A DNA stretch of 61,233 nucleotides from positions 1-61,233 of the forward strand of contig JAJEDJ010000056.1 in the NCBI GenBank assembly GCA_022821545.1. The letters run 5' to 3'. Both the position numbers and the translations under genes were made by a program. The notes below the pieces were generated by a model. It was not told the origin of the DNA and ran no database searches. It worked only from the letters and a program-made list of their open reading frames with translations. The stretch comes from Caldilineaceae bacterium (GTDB lineage: Bacteria; Chloroflexota; Anaerolineae; Caldilineales; Caldilineaceae). Below are positions 1-7,157 of this stretch, piece by piece (the stretch's first letter is position 1; every line of letters begins with the position of its first letter).

Positions 1-216
1 CTGGTGGACGCCGCCTCGGGGCGCGGCTACATAGGGGCCAACCCGGAGAAACTGAAGATCGTGGGCGAAGCGCTGGCCACCGAGGATTTCGGCTTCATCT
101 TCACGCCCGGCAGCGAATGGACAGCGCCCTTCAACGCCGCCATCAAGACCATGCAGGCAGACGGCTACGACGCGTACCTGAACGTGAAGTGGTTCTTCCT
201 GTACGATCCCAACTAA
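1..216 (+). CDS. Amino-acid ABC transporter substrate-binding protein, C-terminal fragment
   Basis: This is the last 71 codons of a gene that begins upstream of the window; the frame is open from base 1 to TAA at 214-216. The fragment (…EALATEDFGFIF…, …YDAYLNVKWFFLYDPN) looks like the end of a periplasmic or lipoprotein solute-binding protein of the SBP_bac_3 type. That assignment leans on the permease of an amino-acid ABC system 48 bp downstream. Binding residues are not visible in this part. The exact ligand cannot be inferred. Confidence 0.7.
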   Translation: MVDAASGRGYIGANPEKLKIVGEALATEDFGFIFTPGSEWTAPFNAAIKTMQADGYDAYLNVKWFFLYDPN

Positions 217-264
217 GTCGATTTTGAGCGCAGAGAGAGAAGTTGACAAATAACCTCTCTCTCC

Positions 265-1152
265 TTGCTCGAAATCCAACAGTTCTCCGCAAACGTGGCA
301 GCAGGTGACTCCACCCAAGGGCAACTTCGGCGTTCGCCAGCCGACTACTTCGCGCGCCTGCCCTACTGGCTCCTCTTGGCGCTGCTCCTTGGCGTGCTGC
401 TCCTCTGGACCCTGCTGGCGGACAAAGACTACAATCTGATCTTCAAGGCAGTATCCAAAGGTGTCGGCGTGACTCTGTACGTCTGCCTGATCTCTTTTGG
501 AATGGCCCTCTTGGTCGGTCTGGCCTTCGGCCTGGCCCGCGTGTCCCGCAATCGCTTGCTCTACGAGGCCGCCTCCTTCTATGTAGAGATCATCCGCGGC
601 GTCCCGATGCTTGTGATACTCTTTTATATTGCCTTCGTAGGCGCCCCGGGGCTCGTGGATCTGTTTAACTGGGTCGGTGGTGAACTGCAGGAGCTGGGAA
701 TCGGACTGCTGGGGAAGCCGCTGGCCGAGTTCGGCATTCGCCAACTCTCCTTTACCAGTCGCGCCATGCTCGCGCTGGTTATCGGCTACAGCGCATTTAT
801 CGCTGAGATCTTCCGGGCGGGGATCGAGAGCGTGGAACGGGGGCAGATGGAGGCAGCGCTCAGCCTGGGCATGAGCCGCGGCCAGGCCATGCGCTATGTG
901 ATTTTGCCGCAAGCGGTTCGGCGAGTCCTGCCCCCGCTGGGCAACGACTTCATCGCCATGCTAAAGGACTCGGCGCTGGTGTCGGTTCTGGGTGTACAGG
1001 ACATCACCCAACTGGGTAGGCTCTACGCGACCAGCACGTTCCGCTTCTTCGAAACGTATAATGTCGTCGCTTTCCTCTACCTGGTAATGACGATTGGACT
1101 GTCGCTTGTAGTCCGATTCTGGGAAAAACGCAACCCACTTAACGACCAATAG
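265..1152 (+). CDS. Polar amino-acid ABC transporter permease (HisM/GlnP type)
   Basis: Inner-membrane subunit of an ABC importer for polar amino acids. The 295-residue protein has a hydrophobic segment at about residues 33-52 and several more after about residue 65. Around residues 190-215 it carries the EAA-type coupling loop (EAALSLGMSRGQAMRYVILPQA), which docks the ATPase. It follows the substrate-binding protein gene. No ATPase gene follows, because the next gene is on the other strand; the ATPase is therefore upstream of the window or elsewhere. The start is uncertain: TTG at 265 has no good ribosome-binding site, and GTG at 295 is the alternative. Family assignment is secure; the substrate is not. 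Confidence 0.88.
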   Translation: MLEIQQFSANVAAGDSTQGQLRRSPADYFARLPYWLLLALLLGVLLLWTLLADKDYNLIFKAVSKGVGVTLYVCLISFGMALLVGLAFGLARVSRNRLLYEAASFYVEIIRGVPMLVILFYIAFVGAPGLVDLFNWVGGELQELGIGLLGKPLAEFGIRQLSFTSRAMLALVIGYSAFIAEIFRAGIESVERGQMEAALSLGMSRGQAMRYVILPQAVRRVLPPLGNDFIAMLKDSALVSVLGVQDITQLGRLYATSTFRFFETYNVVAFLYLVMTIGLSLVVRFWEKRNPLNDQ

Positions 1153-1185
1153 CGACGGAAGCCAACCGCTGCCGCCGTGACGAAT

Positions 1186-1578
1186 CTACTGATTGCGATC
1201 TACCTGATGTTCGGAAATATCTATTTCACCCTCGTATACGAGCGCATCGCCGCCTTCCTCTCCCGTGCTGATTCGGATGATGTTCTCAACCGGACAGATG
1301 AAAATGGCGCCGTCACCCTGTGTGCCCGTGGCCGCCGTTCTCTGGATGGTCTCCACCACTTGCCCAACCTCTTCCTCGCTTACAACGAGATTCATCTGTA
1401 TGCGGGGCAAAGTGTCGACGACGTATGTGCTGTGTCGTCCGGCAAGTTTGATTCCGCTCTGACGACCGTGTCCCTGGACTTCGACTGTATCGATAGCGGG
1501 GACACCAATCTCAATCAGAGCCAGCCTGACACTGTCCAGCTTCTCATGTCGGATGTACGCTTCGATTTTTTTAAACAC
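1186..1578 (-). CDS. PII-family nitrogen regulator (paralogue 1)
   Basis: Small trimeric signalling protein that in known PII systems senses ATP/ADP and 2-oxoglutarate and controls AmtB or nitrogen enzymes. The 130-residue chain aligns without gaps to the start of GlnB. The T-loop tyrosine (E. coli Tyr51) is kept as Tyr52 and the Gln39 equivalent as Gln40. Several ligand residues differ: the Lys58 position is Arg, Lys85 is Thr, Lys90 is Ala and Arg103 is Ser. It lies 57 bp downstream of a second PII gene and behind amt on the same strand, the usual amt-glnK arrangement. The C terminus is about 18 residues longer than E. coli GlnB. I leave the symbol blank because GlnB and GlnK cannot be told apart here. 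Confidence 0.88.
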   Translation of the reverse strand: MFKKIEAYIRHEKLDSVRLALIEIGVPAIDTVEVQGHGRQSGIKLAGRHSTYVVDTLPRIQMNLVVSEEEVGQVVETIQRTAATGTQGDGAIFICPVENIIRISTGEEGGDALVYEGEIDISEHQVDRNQ

Positions 1579-1635
1579 CGCCCTTTCTCCTGTGTGCTAG
1601 GAACCTCTCGCGACCTGGGCAGGCCCGGAGACCAG

Positions 1636-2079
1636 TCACTCGTCTATTCTGTACTTCCTTTCCAGGAAGAATGCAAAGAAATCACTTAGATCGGGGGGAG
1701 GTGAAAGCATTCCTTGTATATCGATGTCTCCTTCATACACAAGGGCGTCTGCGTCTACTTCTCCCGTGCTGACGCGAACTAAATTGTCTACTGGGCAGAC
1801 GTAAATGGCGCCGTCCCCCTGTGTCCCGGTAGCGGCTTTCTCTCTGATAGTCTCTACTATCCGGGGGACGTCTTCCCCGCTTACCACAACGGTCAGACGA
1901 ATGCGGGGCAAAGTATCGACCGTGTAGCTGCTGCGCCGTCCGGCCAATTCTATGCCGGTCTGCCTGCCATGTCCCTGCACTTCAACCGTATCGACGGCGG
2001 GAACGCCGACCTCAACCAACGCCGACCTGACTTCAGTCAACTTCTCGAGTCGAATGTAGGCTTCAACCTTCTTGAGCAT
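1636..2079 (-). CDS. PII-family nitrogen regulator (paralogue 2, with C-terminal extension)
   Basis: A second PII protein of 147 residues, closely similar to its downstream neighbour and probably a tandem duplicate. It keeps the T-loop Tyr52 and has the same unusual TGTQGDGAI segment in place of the canonical TGKIGDGKI, so it also lacks the Lys85 and Lys90 equivalents. The last ~30 residues extend beyond the conserved fold and contain a Pro-rich then Phe-rich stretch. It is the first gene after amt in the same direction. A Shine-Dalgarno-like GAGGAGAA precedes the ATG. Co-regulation with amt in nitrogen limitation is inferred from context. Confidence 0.88.
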   Translation of the reverse strand: MLKKVEAYIRLEKLTEVRSALVEVGVPAVDTVEVQGHGRQTGIELAGRRSSYTVDTLPRIRLTVVVSGEDVPRIVETIREKAATGTQGDGAIYVCPVDNLVRVSTGEVDADALVYEGDIDIQGMLSPPPDLSDFFAFFLERKYRIDE

Positions 2080-2126
2080 TTCTCCTCACCTCTCCATCGA
2101 AAGAGGAGTTTTCCGCTGCTCTTGGC

Positions 2127-2154
2127 AGGGTCGTGCGGACAGTCGCACGACCCT
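2127..2154 (-). promoter_or_regulatory. Perfect 11-bp stem-loop between amt and PII
   Basis: The arms AGGGTCGTGCG (2127-2137) and CGCACGACCCT (2144-2154) are exact inverse complements around a 6-base loop. It sits in the 222-bp spacer between amt and the first PII gene. No T-run follows on the minus strand, so it is a poor intrinsic terminator. It could be an mRNA-stability or processing hairpin that sets the amt:PII expression ratio. Confidence 0.6.
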
Positions 2155-2169
2155 GAAGCGAGAAGGAGT

Positions 2170-2301
2170 CTAGGACTCTTCACTTTCGCTGCGCTCACCA
2201 CTTTTGCTGCCATGGCTGCCATCACTACTCACGCCGTCCTCGCTACCTTCATATTCTTCGAGTTCTTCGGAGCCTCCACCTTCACTACCTTGCCTCGCTA
2301 G
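2170..2301 (-). other. In-frame 43-codon Ser/Gly/Glu-rich extension behind the amt stop codon
   Basis: Directly after the amt TGA (2304-2302) the same reading frame stays open for 43 codons to a TAG at 2172-2170. The conceptual peptide starts LARQGSEGGGSEELEEY and ends GERSESEES, a low-complexity acidic tail. It contains no ATG and only one in-frame GTG, so it is unlikely to be an independent gene. Possible explanations are a former Amt tail cut off by a CGA-to-TGA change, stop-codon readthrough (context TGA CTA), or chance. Confidence 0.4.
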
Positions 2302-3501
2302 TCACGCATAGGCGCGCTCGCCATGCTCGCTGATGTCCAGACCAATCTCCTCTTCCTGCTCTGTAACGGCCAGGCCCCAAACCGCATCCAGGATTTTGGT
2401 CAGAATAAATGTAATCCCGTACGAGTAGACGATGGTCACAATTACGGTCATCAGCTGGATGCCGAACTGCGTGGGGTTGCCAAAAAAGAGGCCATTTGTA
2501 TCGCCGACGGCAAAGAGACCGGTTGCCAGCGCGCCCCACGCACCGGCCATGCCGTGACAGGCCCATACGTCCAGGCTTTCGTCAAGGCCTTTCTTTTCTC
2601 GAAAGTCGATGCTGTAGTAGCTGACGGGCGCTGCAACGGCGCCGATCAGGAGCGCGTAGAGGGGCTCAACGTAGCCGGCAGCGGGCGTGATCGCCACCAG
2701 GCCCACGACTGCTCCCGTTACGATGCCCAGGACGCTCGGCTTGTTGTCGCGCCAGGACAGGAACATCCAGACCACGGCCGCGGCCGCGGCCGCCGTGTTC
2801 GTGTTCACCAGGGCCTTTACGGCAACGCCGTCGGCCGCAAGCGCGCTGCCGCCGTTGAAGCCAAACCAGCCGACCCACAGCAGACCCGCCCCCAAAACGG
2901 TGAACGCGATGTTGTGCGGTTCGATCGCAACCTGCCCGAACCCCTTCCGCTTGCGGATCGCCGTTGAAAACGCCAGTGCCGAGAATCCGGCCGTAATATG
3001 GACGACCGTCCCGCCGGCAAAGTCCAACGCGCCCCAGCGGGCGAAGATGCCGCCGCCCCAGGCCCAGTGGCAGACCGGATCATAGACGAGCGTCGCCCAC
3101 AAGACCGCAAAGACCAGGTACACCTTGAAGCGAATGCGTTCCACAAAGGTTCCTGATATCAGCGCTGGCGTGATGATGGCGAAGGTCATTTGGAATGCCG
3201 CAAAGAGCAGATGGGGAATGGACATACCTTCCAATGCCTCCACTCCGACATTGGACAGACCAATGTAATCGAGTCCGCCCACCAGTCCGCCGACGCTCGT
3301 GCCAAATGCCAGGGTATAACCAATGATGACCCACTGAATGCTGATGAGGCCAATCGTAATGAAACTGAGGTTGAGAGTGGAGAGGATGTTCTTGCGGCGT
3401 ACCATCCCACCGTAGAAGAAGCCCAGCGCCGGCGTCATCATCAGCACCAATGCGGTGGCGACGATGATCCAGGCAGTATCTCCAGAGTTGATGCCATCCA
3501 T
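2302..3501 (-). CDS. amt: Ammonium transporter Amt
   Basis: Integral membrane channel that conducts ammonium; family members form trimers gated by PII. The 399-residue protein opens with the external N terminus and first helix (…MMTPALGFFYGGMV). It carries the two pore histidines, one in VVHITAGFSALA and one in WACHGMAGAWG, and the conserved Asp of GALDFAGG. The C-terminal cytoplasmic tail has the conserved GLDISEHGE motif. Start ATG has a strong AGGAGG 10 bases upstream. Two PII genes follow in the same direction. An in-frame extension follows the TGA and is listed separately. Expression under nitrogen limitation is expected from the family, not shown here. Confidence 0.95.
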   Translation of the reverse strand: MDGINSGDTAWIIVATALVLMMTPALGFFYGGMVRRKNILSTLNLSFITIGLISIQWVIIGYTLAFGTSVGGLVGGLDYIGLSNVGVEALEGMSIPHLLFAAFQMTFAIITPALISGTFVERIRFKVYLVFAVLWATLVYDPVCHWAWGGGIFARWGALDFAGGTVVHITAGFSALAFSTAIRKRKGFGQVAIEPHNIAFTVLGAGLLWVGWFGFNGGSALAADGVAVKALVNTNTAAAAAAVVWMFLSWRDNKPSVLGIVTGAVVGLVAITPAAGYVEPLYALLIGAVAAPVSYYSIDFREKKGLDESLDVWACHGMAGAWGALATGLFAVGDTNGLFFGNPTQFGIQLMTVIVTIVYSYGITFILTKILDAVWGLAVTEQEEEIGLDISEHGERAYA

Positions 3502-3754
3502 ATGCCCGTTTCCTCCTGTTGCAGGCGAAACCCGCTGTCCGAAAAGATGAATGTGGGGTTAAATCGATGAAGAGGCCCCCGGAAGGGAACCCCTCTGGCT
3601 ACCAACTAATGATCGCCGAAACCGGGCCGCAACTCCTATGGTCATTCTGCACAATAGAACGCCAACCTCAGTTGTAAACGTTGCCCAACCATCTTCTTCT
3701 ACTCATGCGCCATGTCACAGAACTCTTGGATCTGGAGTTTCCGCTTTTGTGAAG

Positions 3755-3784
3755 TTGGAAAATCAGGGGGCTTTTGACTACAAT
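3755..3784 (+). promoter_or_regulatory. Probable sigma-70 promoter for pdxS
   Basis: TTGGAA (3755-3760) and TACAAT (3779-3784) are separated by 18 bases, giving 4/6 and 5/6 matches to the housekeeping consensus. This puts the transcript start near 3791, about 110 bases before the pdxS ATG. It lies in the ~400-bp divergent gap between amt (-) and pdxS (+). I see no clear operator or riboswitch in the rest of that gap. Confidence 0.5.
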
Positions 3785-3900
3785 AGCAGAAGTCAAACTC
3801 GAACGCAAGGGGTGGAACGGAATTGGCTGTCGCTGTACAGCCTTACCGCGCGGCAGGGGGCGAATCTGTCCCGTTGCGGCATCAAAGGAGGCACAGACCA

Positions 3901-4818
3901 ATGAGTACGAAGAACGGTCAGCAACGAGATGGTCAGGGGGAACGGGGAACATTTGCCGTGAAGGCCGGTCTGGCACAGATGCTTAAGGGCGGCGTAATTA
4001 TGGACGTGGTCACCGCGGACCAGGCCCGCATTGCAGAGGAAGCCGGCGCCTGCGCCGTCATGGCCCTTGAACGCGTACCCGCCGATATTCGCAAGGACGG
4101 CGGCGTGGCGCGCATGAGCGACCCCCACCTGATCAAAGAGATCATGGCGGCCGTCACGATTCCGGTGATGGCCAAAGTACGGATCGGCCACTTTGTGGAA
4201 GCCCAGATCCTGGAGGCGCTTGGCGTCGACTATATTGACGAGAGCGAAGTCCTGACGCCCGCCGACGAGAGTCATCACATCAACAAGCACAGTTTCACCA
4301 TTCCCTTTGTGTGCGGCTGCCGCAACCTGGGGGAGGCCCTGCGCCGCATCGCCGAAGGCGCGGCCATGATTCGCACCAAGGGAGAGGCCGGGACCGGTGA
4401 CGTTGTGGAGGCCGTGCGGCACGCCCGCACTGTTTACGGCGCTATCCGCCGCATCTCCAGGATGGATGCGGACGAACTGTTCACCTACGCAAAGGACATC
4501 CAGGCCCCGTATGAACTGGTTAAGGAGACGGCCGAGCTGAATCGATTGCCGGTCGTGAACTTCGCGGCCGGGGGTGTGGCGACGCCGGCGGACGCGGCGC
4601 TCATGATGCAGCTGGGTGTGGACGGAGTCTTCGTGGGCTCTGGAATCTTCAAGAGCAACGACCCCGCCAAGCGCGCTCATGCCATCGTTCAGGCGGTTAC
4701 GCACTTCAACGACCCTCACATTCTGGCCGAGGTGAGCGAAAACCTGGGCGCGCCGATGGTCGGCATCAACGTAACCGAACTATCCGAAGCCGAGAAGCTG
4801 GCGGAGCGGGGATGGTAG
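3901..4818 (+). CDS. pdxS: Pyridoxal 5'-phosphate synthase, lyase subunit PdxS
   Basis: Makes pyridoxal phosphate directly from ribose 5-phosphate, glyceraldehyde 3-phosphate and ammonia supplied by PdxT. The 305-residue (beta/alpha)8 protein contains the LERVPADIR signature, the active-site lysine in MAKVRIGHFVEAQ, the second lysine in IRTKGEAGTG, and the phosphate-binding FAAGGVATPADAA and GSGIF loops. I chose ATG 3901 because AAAGGAGG lies 8 bases upstream; the longer frame from 3823 is not conserved. Unusually, pdxT is not immediately downstream: a hairpin, an antitoxin gene and a toxin remnant lie between them. Confidence 0.97.
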   Translation: MSTKNGQQRDGQGERGTFAVKAGLAQMLKGGVIMDVVTADQARIAEEAGACAVMALERVPADIRKDGGVARMSDPHLIKEIMAAVTIPVMAKVRIGHFVEAQILEALGVDYIDESEVLTPADESHHINKHSFTIPFVCGCRNLGEALRRIAEGAAMIRTKGEAGTGDVVEAVRHARTVYGAIRRISRMDADELFTYAKDIQAPYELVKETAELNRLPVVNFAAGGVATPADAALMMQLGVDGVFVGSGIFKSNDPAKRAHAIVQAVTHFNDPHILAEVSENLGAPMVGINVTELSEAEKLAERGW

Positions 4819-4850
4819 CGGGCGTGACGCCCACCATGAACCTCCGTTTT

Positions 4851-4887
4851 GGCGGTGGCAGAAACGAGTATGTCTTCTGCCACCGCC
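4851..4887 (+). terminator. 13-bp perfect hairpin downstream of pdxS
   Basis: Arms 4851-4863 (GGCGGTGGCAGAA) and 4875-4887 (TTCTGCCACCGCC) are perfectly complementary with an 11-base loop, followed by the T-rich TTGAGTTCTTCTCC. It lies 32 bp after the pdxS stop and could terminate or attenuate transcription before the antitoxin and pdxT. Confidence 0.6.
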
Positions 4888-4919
4888 TTGAGTTCTTCTC
4901 CTGACAGGAGGAAAGAAAT

Positions 4920-5231
4920 ATGGCGGACGTTTCGGTAAGAGGTGTCTACCGCGATGGGGCAGTCGAACTATCTGAAAGCGTGTCTGCATCCAACGGCCAA
5001 GATGTTGTCGTTATCTTTCCTGATCTCCTTCCAAATCAAGACGAAGAGTCTTATCGGGACATCTTAAGGAGAAAGATCGCGAAGGTTGACCCGCAGTTCT
5101 TGGAAATGACCAGCGAAGAGCGCCAAATTGAATTCGAAAGAATCTCGATCAAGGTTGCCGATAGGCTTCCCTTCCGGACTCCAGAAGAATTGATGAAGGC
5201 CATGCGGAGAGAAAACTTTGATCTTGATTGA
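4920..5231 (+). CDS. Small antitoxin-like protein (AF2212/DUF104-like N terminus)
   Basis: A 103-residue protein with a strong ribosome-binding site (AGGAGG, 7 bases before the ATG). Its first ~30 residues (VRGVYRDGAVELSE…) resemble the beta-rich 'GVYRNGVIEL' start of AF2212/DUF104-type antitoxins. The rest is charged and probably helical, with an FRTPEELMKAM segment. Eight bases before its end overlap a frame that begins like a PIN-domain ribonuclease toxin but stops after 34 codons. The pair therefore looks like a decayed VapBC-type module inserted between pdxS and pdxT. The family call rests on pattern resemblance only. Confidence 0.55.
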   Translation: MADVSVRGVYRDGAVELSESVSASNGQDVVVIFPDLLPNQDEESYRDILRRKIAKVDPQFLEMTSEERQIEFERISIKVADRLPFRTPEELMKAMRRENFDLD

Positions 5232-5328
5232 TACAAATGTCTTTGTTATTGACCGCTTCTTCCCCCGTGACCTTCGCTACGAAGCATGTCCTGACGCCGG
5301 TCGAATTCCTCGCTCAGAAAGAGGATAG
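5224..5328 (+). pseudogene. Truncated PIN-domain (VapC-like) toxin remnant
   Basis: A frame starting at TTG 5224 and overlapping the antitoxin stop reads LIDTNVFVIDRFFPRDLRYE. That is the hallmark start of a PIN ribonuclease: a first beta strand ending in the catalytic Asp of DTN. A complete PIN toxin has about 130 residues and three or four acidic catalytic residues. Here the frame ends at TAG 5326-5328 after 34 codons, just 3 bases before the pdxT ATG. The last ~14 codons (ACPDAGRIPRSERG) do not look like PIN sequence and may mark a deletion junction. It is too short to be a nuclease. Confidence 0.6.
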
Positions 5329-5331
5329 TCA

Positions 5332-5958
5332 ATGAGCGAACTCCGTTTGGGAGTCCTCGCGCTTCAGGGCGCCTTCCGCGAACATGTCGCCATGTTGACA
5401 CGCCTCAACGTCGAAACCGCAGAGGTGAGACTGGCGCAAGAACTGGACGACTTGGACGGACTGATCATCCCCGGCGGCGAGAGCACCAGTATGGGCCTGG
5501 TCGCCGAGCGCTGGGGCCTGGTTGAACCGCTGCGCCAGTGGGTTCACGGCGGCCGGCCCACTTGGGGCACATGCGCCGGAATGATTCTGCTGGCTGAGCG
5601 CGCCACCGGCCAGAAACTGGGCGGCCAGGCCCTGATCGGTGGTCTCGACGTGACGGTCAATCGCAACTACTTTGGCCGCCAGGTCGACAGTTTCGAGGCC
5701 GATCTCGACGTACCCGTGCTGGGAGATACGCCGTTCCACGCAGTTTTCATTCGCGCGCCCGCCATTACCGCTGTAGCCGAAGATGTGGAGACACTGGCGA
5801 CCGTTGCCTCCCTGCCGGATGGGACCGACTCCGTAATTGCAGCCGTCCGCAGAGGACCGATACTGGCGACTGCATTCCACCCCGAACTCACCGGCGACCT
5901 GCGCTGGCACCGCCTCTTCGTGCAGATCGTAAGCGATTTCAAGTCGCGCTCTGGCTGA
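5332..5958 (+). CDS. pdxT: Pyridoxal 5'-phosphate synthase, glutaminase subunit PdxT
   Basis: Class I glutamine amidotransferase that releases ammonia for PdxS. The 208-residue protein has the LALQGAFREH start typical of PdxT and the GGEST motif. The nucleophile cysteine lies in WGTCAGMILLAE, and the His-Glu pair in ATAFHPELTGD completes the triad. The ATG follows AGAGGA by 8 bases. It acts with PdxS, although the two genes are separated by ~510 bp holding a hairpin and a degraded toxin-antitoxin pair. It may depend on transcription from the antitoxin leader. A bidirectional terminator follows. Confidence 0.97.
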   Translation: MSELRLGVLALQGAFREHVAMLTRLNVETAEVRLAQELDDLDGLIIPGGESTSMGLVAERWGLVEPLRQWVHGGRPTWGTCAGMILLAERATGQKLGGQALIGGLDVTVNRNYFGRQVDSFEADLDVPVLGDTPFHAVFIRAPAITAVAEDVETLATVASLPDGTDSVIAAVRRGPILATAFHPELTGDLRWHRLFVQIVSDFKSRSG

Positions 5959-6072
5959 GAACAAGGAAAGATCTCCCTACGACCCAACAGAAACTGACAG
6001 GAAGCGAGAACCGGCGCTTGAGCGCCCAATTTCCGTTGTCCGGCCCGGCTTCTGCGAATGCGGGCAAAAAAG

Positions 6073-6108
6073 AAGCCCGTGCGAAACAGTACAGTCTCGC
6101 ACGGGCTT
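6073..6108. terminator. Bidirectional intrinsic terminator between pdxT and the DUF4013 gene
   Basis: Perfect 12-bp arms AAGCCCGTGCGA (6073-6084) and TCGCACGGGCTT (6097-6108) enclose a 12-base loop. The structure is flanked by A-rich sequence on the left (CAAAAAAG) and CCTTTTTG on the right. It can therefore terminate both converging transcripts. Confidence 0.85.
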
Positions 6109-6150
6109 GCCCTTTTTGAGTGATGGGCCCCACTTGCAGGCAACCTTCTC

Positions 6151-7116
6151 TTACTGGCTTTTTGGCTCTGAAGGCGTTTCATCCTCCTTGGACTGACTGT
6201 CTTCGTCTGGCTGAACGTCCTCCTCTGGCTGCTCAGATTCTTCCGGAGCGGCCGGCTCGACCGCAGTGTCGGTTTCCACGGGCGGCTCCGGCTCATCCTG
6301 GGGATCAAACACCGTCGGCGGAACAATCTCTGTCGAGACTTCAGTTTCTTCGGCAGGTTCAGCTGTCCAACCGGTTTCCGGTTCCGGGACGGGCATGGCG
6401 CCAGCATCGCTCCCTGCGGCGCCTTCGCCTGCAAGTCGCGCAAGCTGGCCGTACAGGTGACTCTGGAAGTAGTAGATGATCAACTGAGACAACGGCACAG
6501 TCACAACTGCGCCGATAACACACAGAATCAGTCCGACAATGCTGCCGACCGTCGTAATGATCATGCTGGCAATCACGGTGAGAATTGCCACAATCGCGAC
6601 ATTGCCTATGTTGTCGCGAGTCCAGTCCCAGACCTCGGACACTTGAAGGCCGTCGCTGATCGTTTCGTTCCTGGCAAAGGCGATTGTGAATCCAGGTTGA
6701 AAGACGAGGTAAGCTATACCGATCAGGAATTGCAGACAGAGCGCACACAAGGCAAATAGCGGTCCTATATCGCCGTCTATTCTGCGCGTGTTCTCAGATA
6801 TGACGACTCCGATAATGAAAAGCGGGGCCGAAACCAAAATCATAGGCAACGCCCACACCAGGTATACGCAGGCCAGCTTCACGCCCCGAACTAGGTCATC
6901 GCCCCACCGGTCCCACTCCGGCAGGACAGGATGTACATCGTCGCGCACATTCTGTAGCAGACGCACCAGGTAACCGAACAGGATGAAGTAGCCCAGAACG
7001 CCAATCAGCGCCACCAGGAGCAATGAGCTGATCAGAAGCAACCCCGTGCCGATGGCTGTCTTCTCGACCCAGCGGTCGTCCTCTGAAAAGTAGGTCAGCG
7101 CTCGTCCGATATCCAT
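6151..7116 (-). CDS. DUF4013 multi-pass membrane protein with acidic C-terminal tail
   Basis: A 321-residue membrane protein of unknown function. The N-terminal MDIGRALTYF…DDRWVEK and the following glycine-rich helices (…LGYFILFGYLVRLLQNV) match the DUF4013 pattern. Hydrophobic segments lie near residues 22-50, 85-108, 118-140 and 170-225. From about residue 235 onward the chain is a low-complexity Pro/Glu/Asp tail with no predicted fold, probably cytoplasmic. It is the last gene before the shared terminator with pdxT and lies downstream of queG on the same strand. No function can be assigned. Confidence 0.8.
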   Translation of the reverse strand: MDIGRALTYFSEDDRWVEKTAIGTGLLLISSLLLVALIGVLGYFILFGYLVRLLQNVRDDVHPVLPEWDRWGDDLVRGVKLACVYLVWALPMILVSAPLFIIGVVISENTRRIDGDIGPLFALCALCLQFLIGIAYLVFQPGFTIAFARNETISDGLQVSEVWDWTRDNIGNVAIVAILTVIASMIITTVGSIVGLILCVIGAVVTVPLSQLIIYYFQSHLYGQLARLAGEGAAGSDAGAMPVPEPETGWTAEPAEETEVSTEIVPPTVFDPQDEPEPPVETDTAVEPAAPEESEQPEEDVQPDEDSQSKEDETPSEPKSQ

Positions 7117-7157
7117 AAGTGCTCTCCTTTGTCGAAGACACGACGTTGCAAGGCAAC

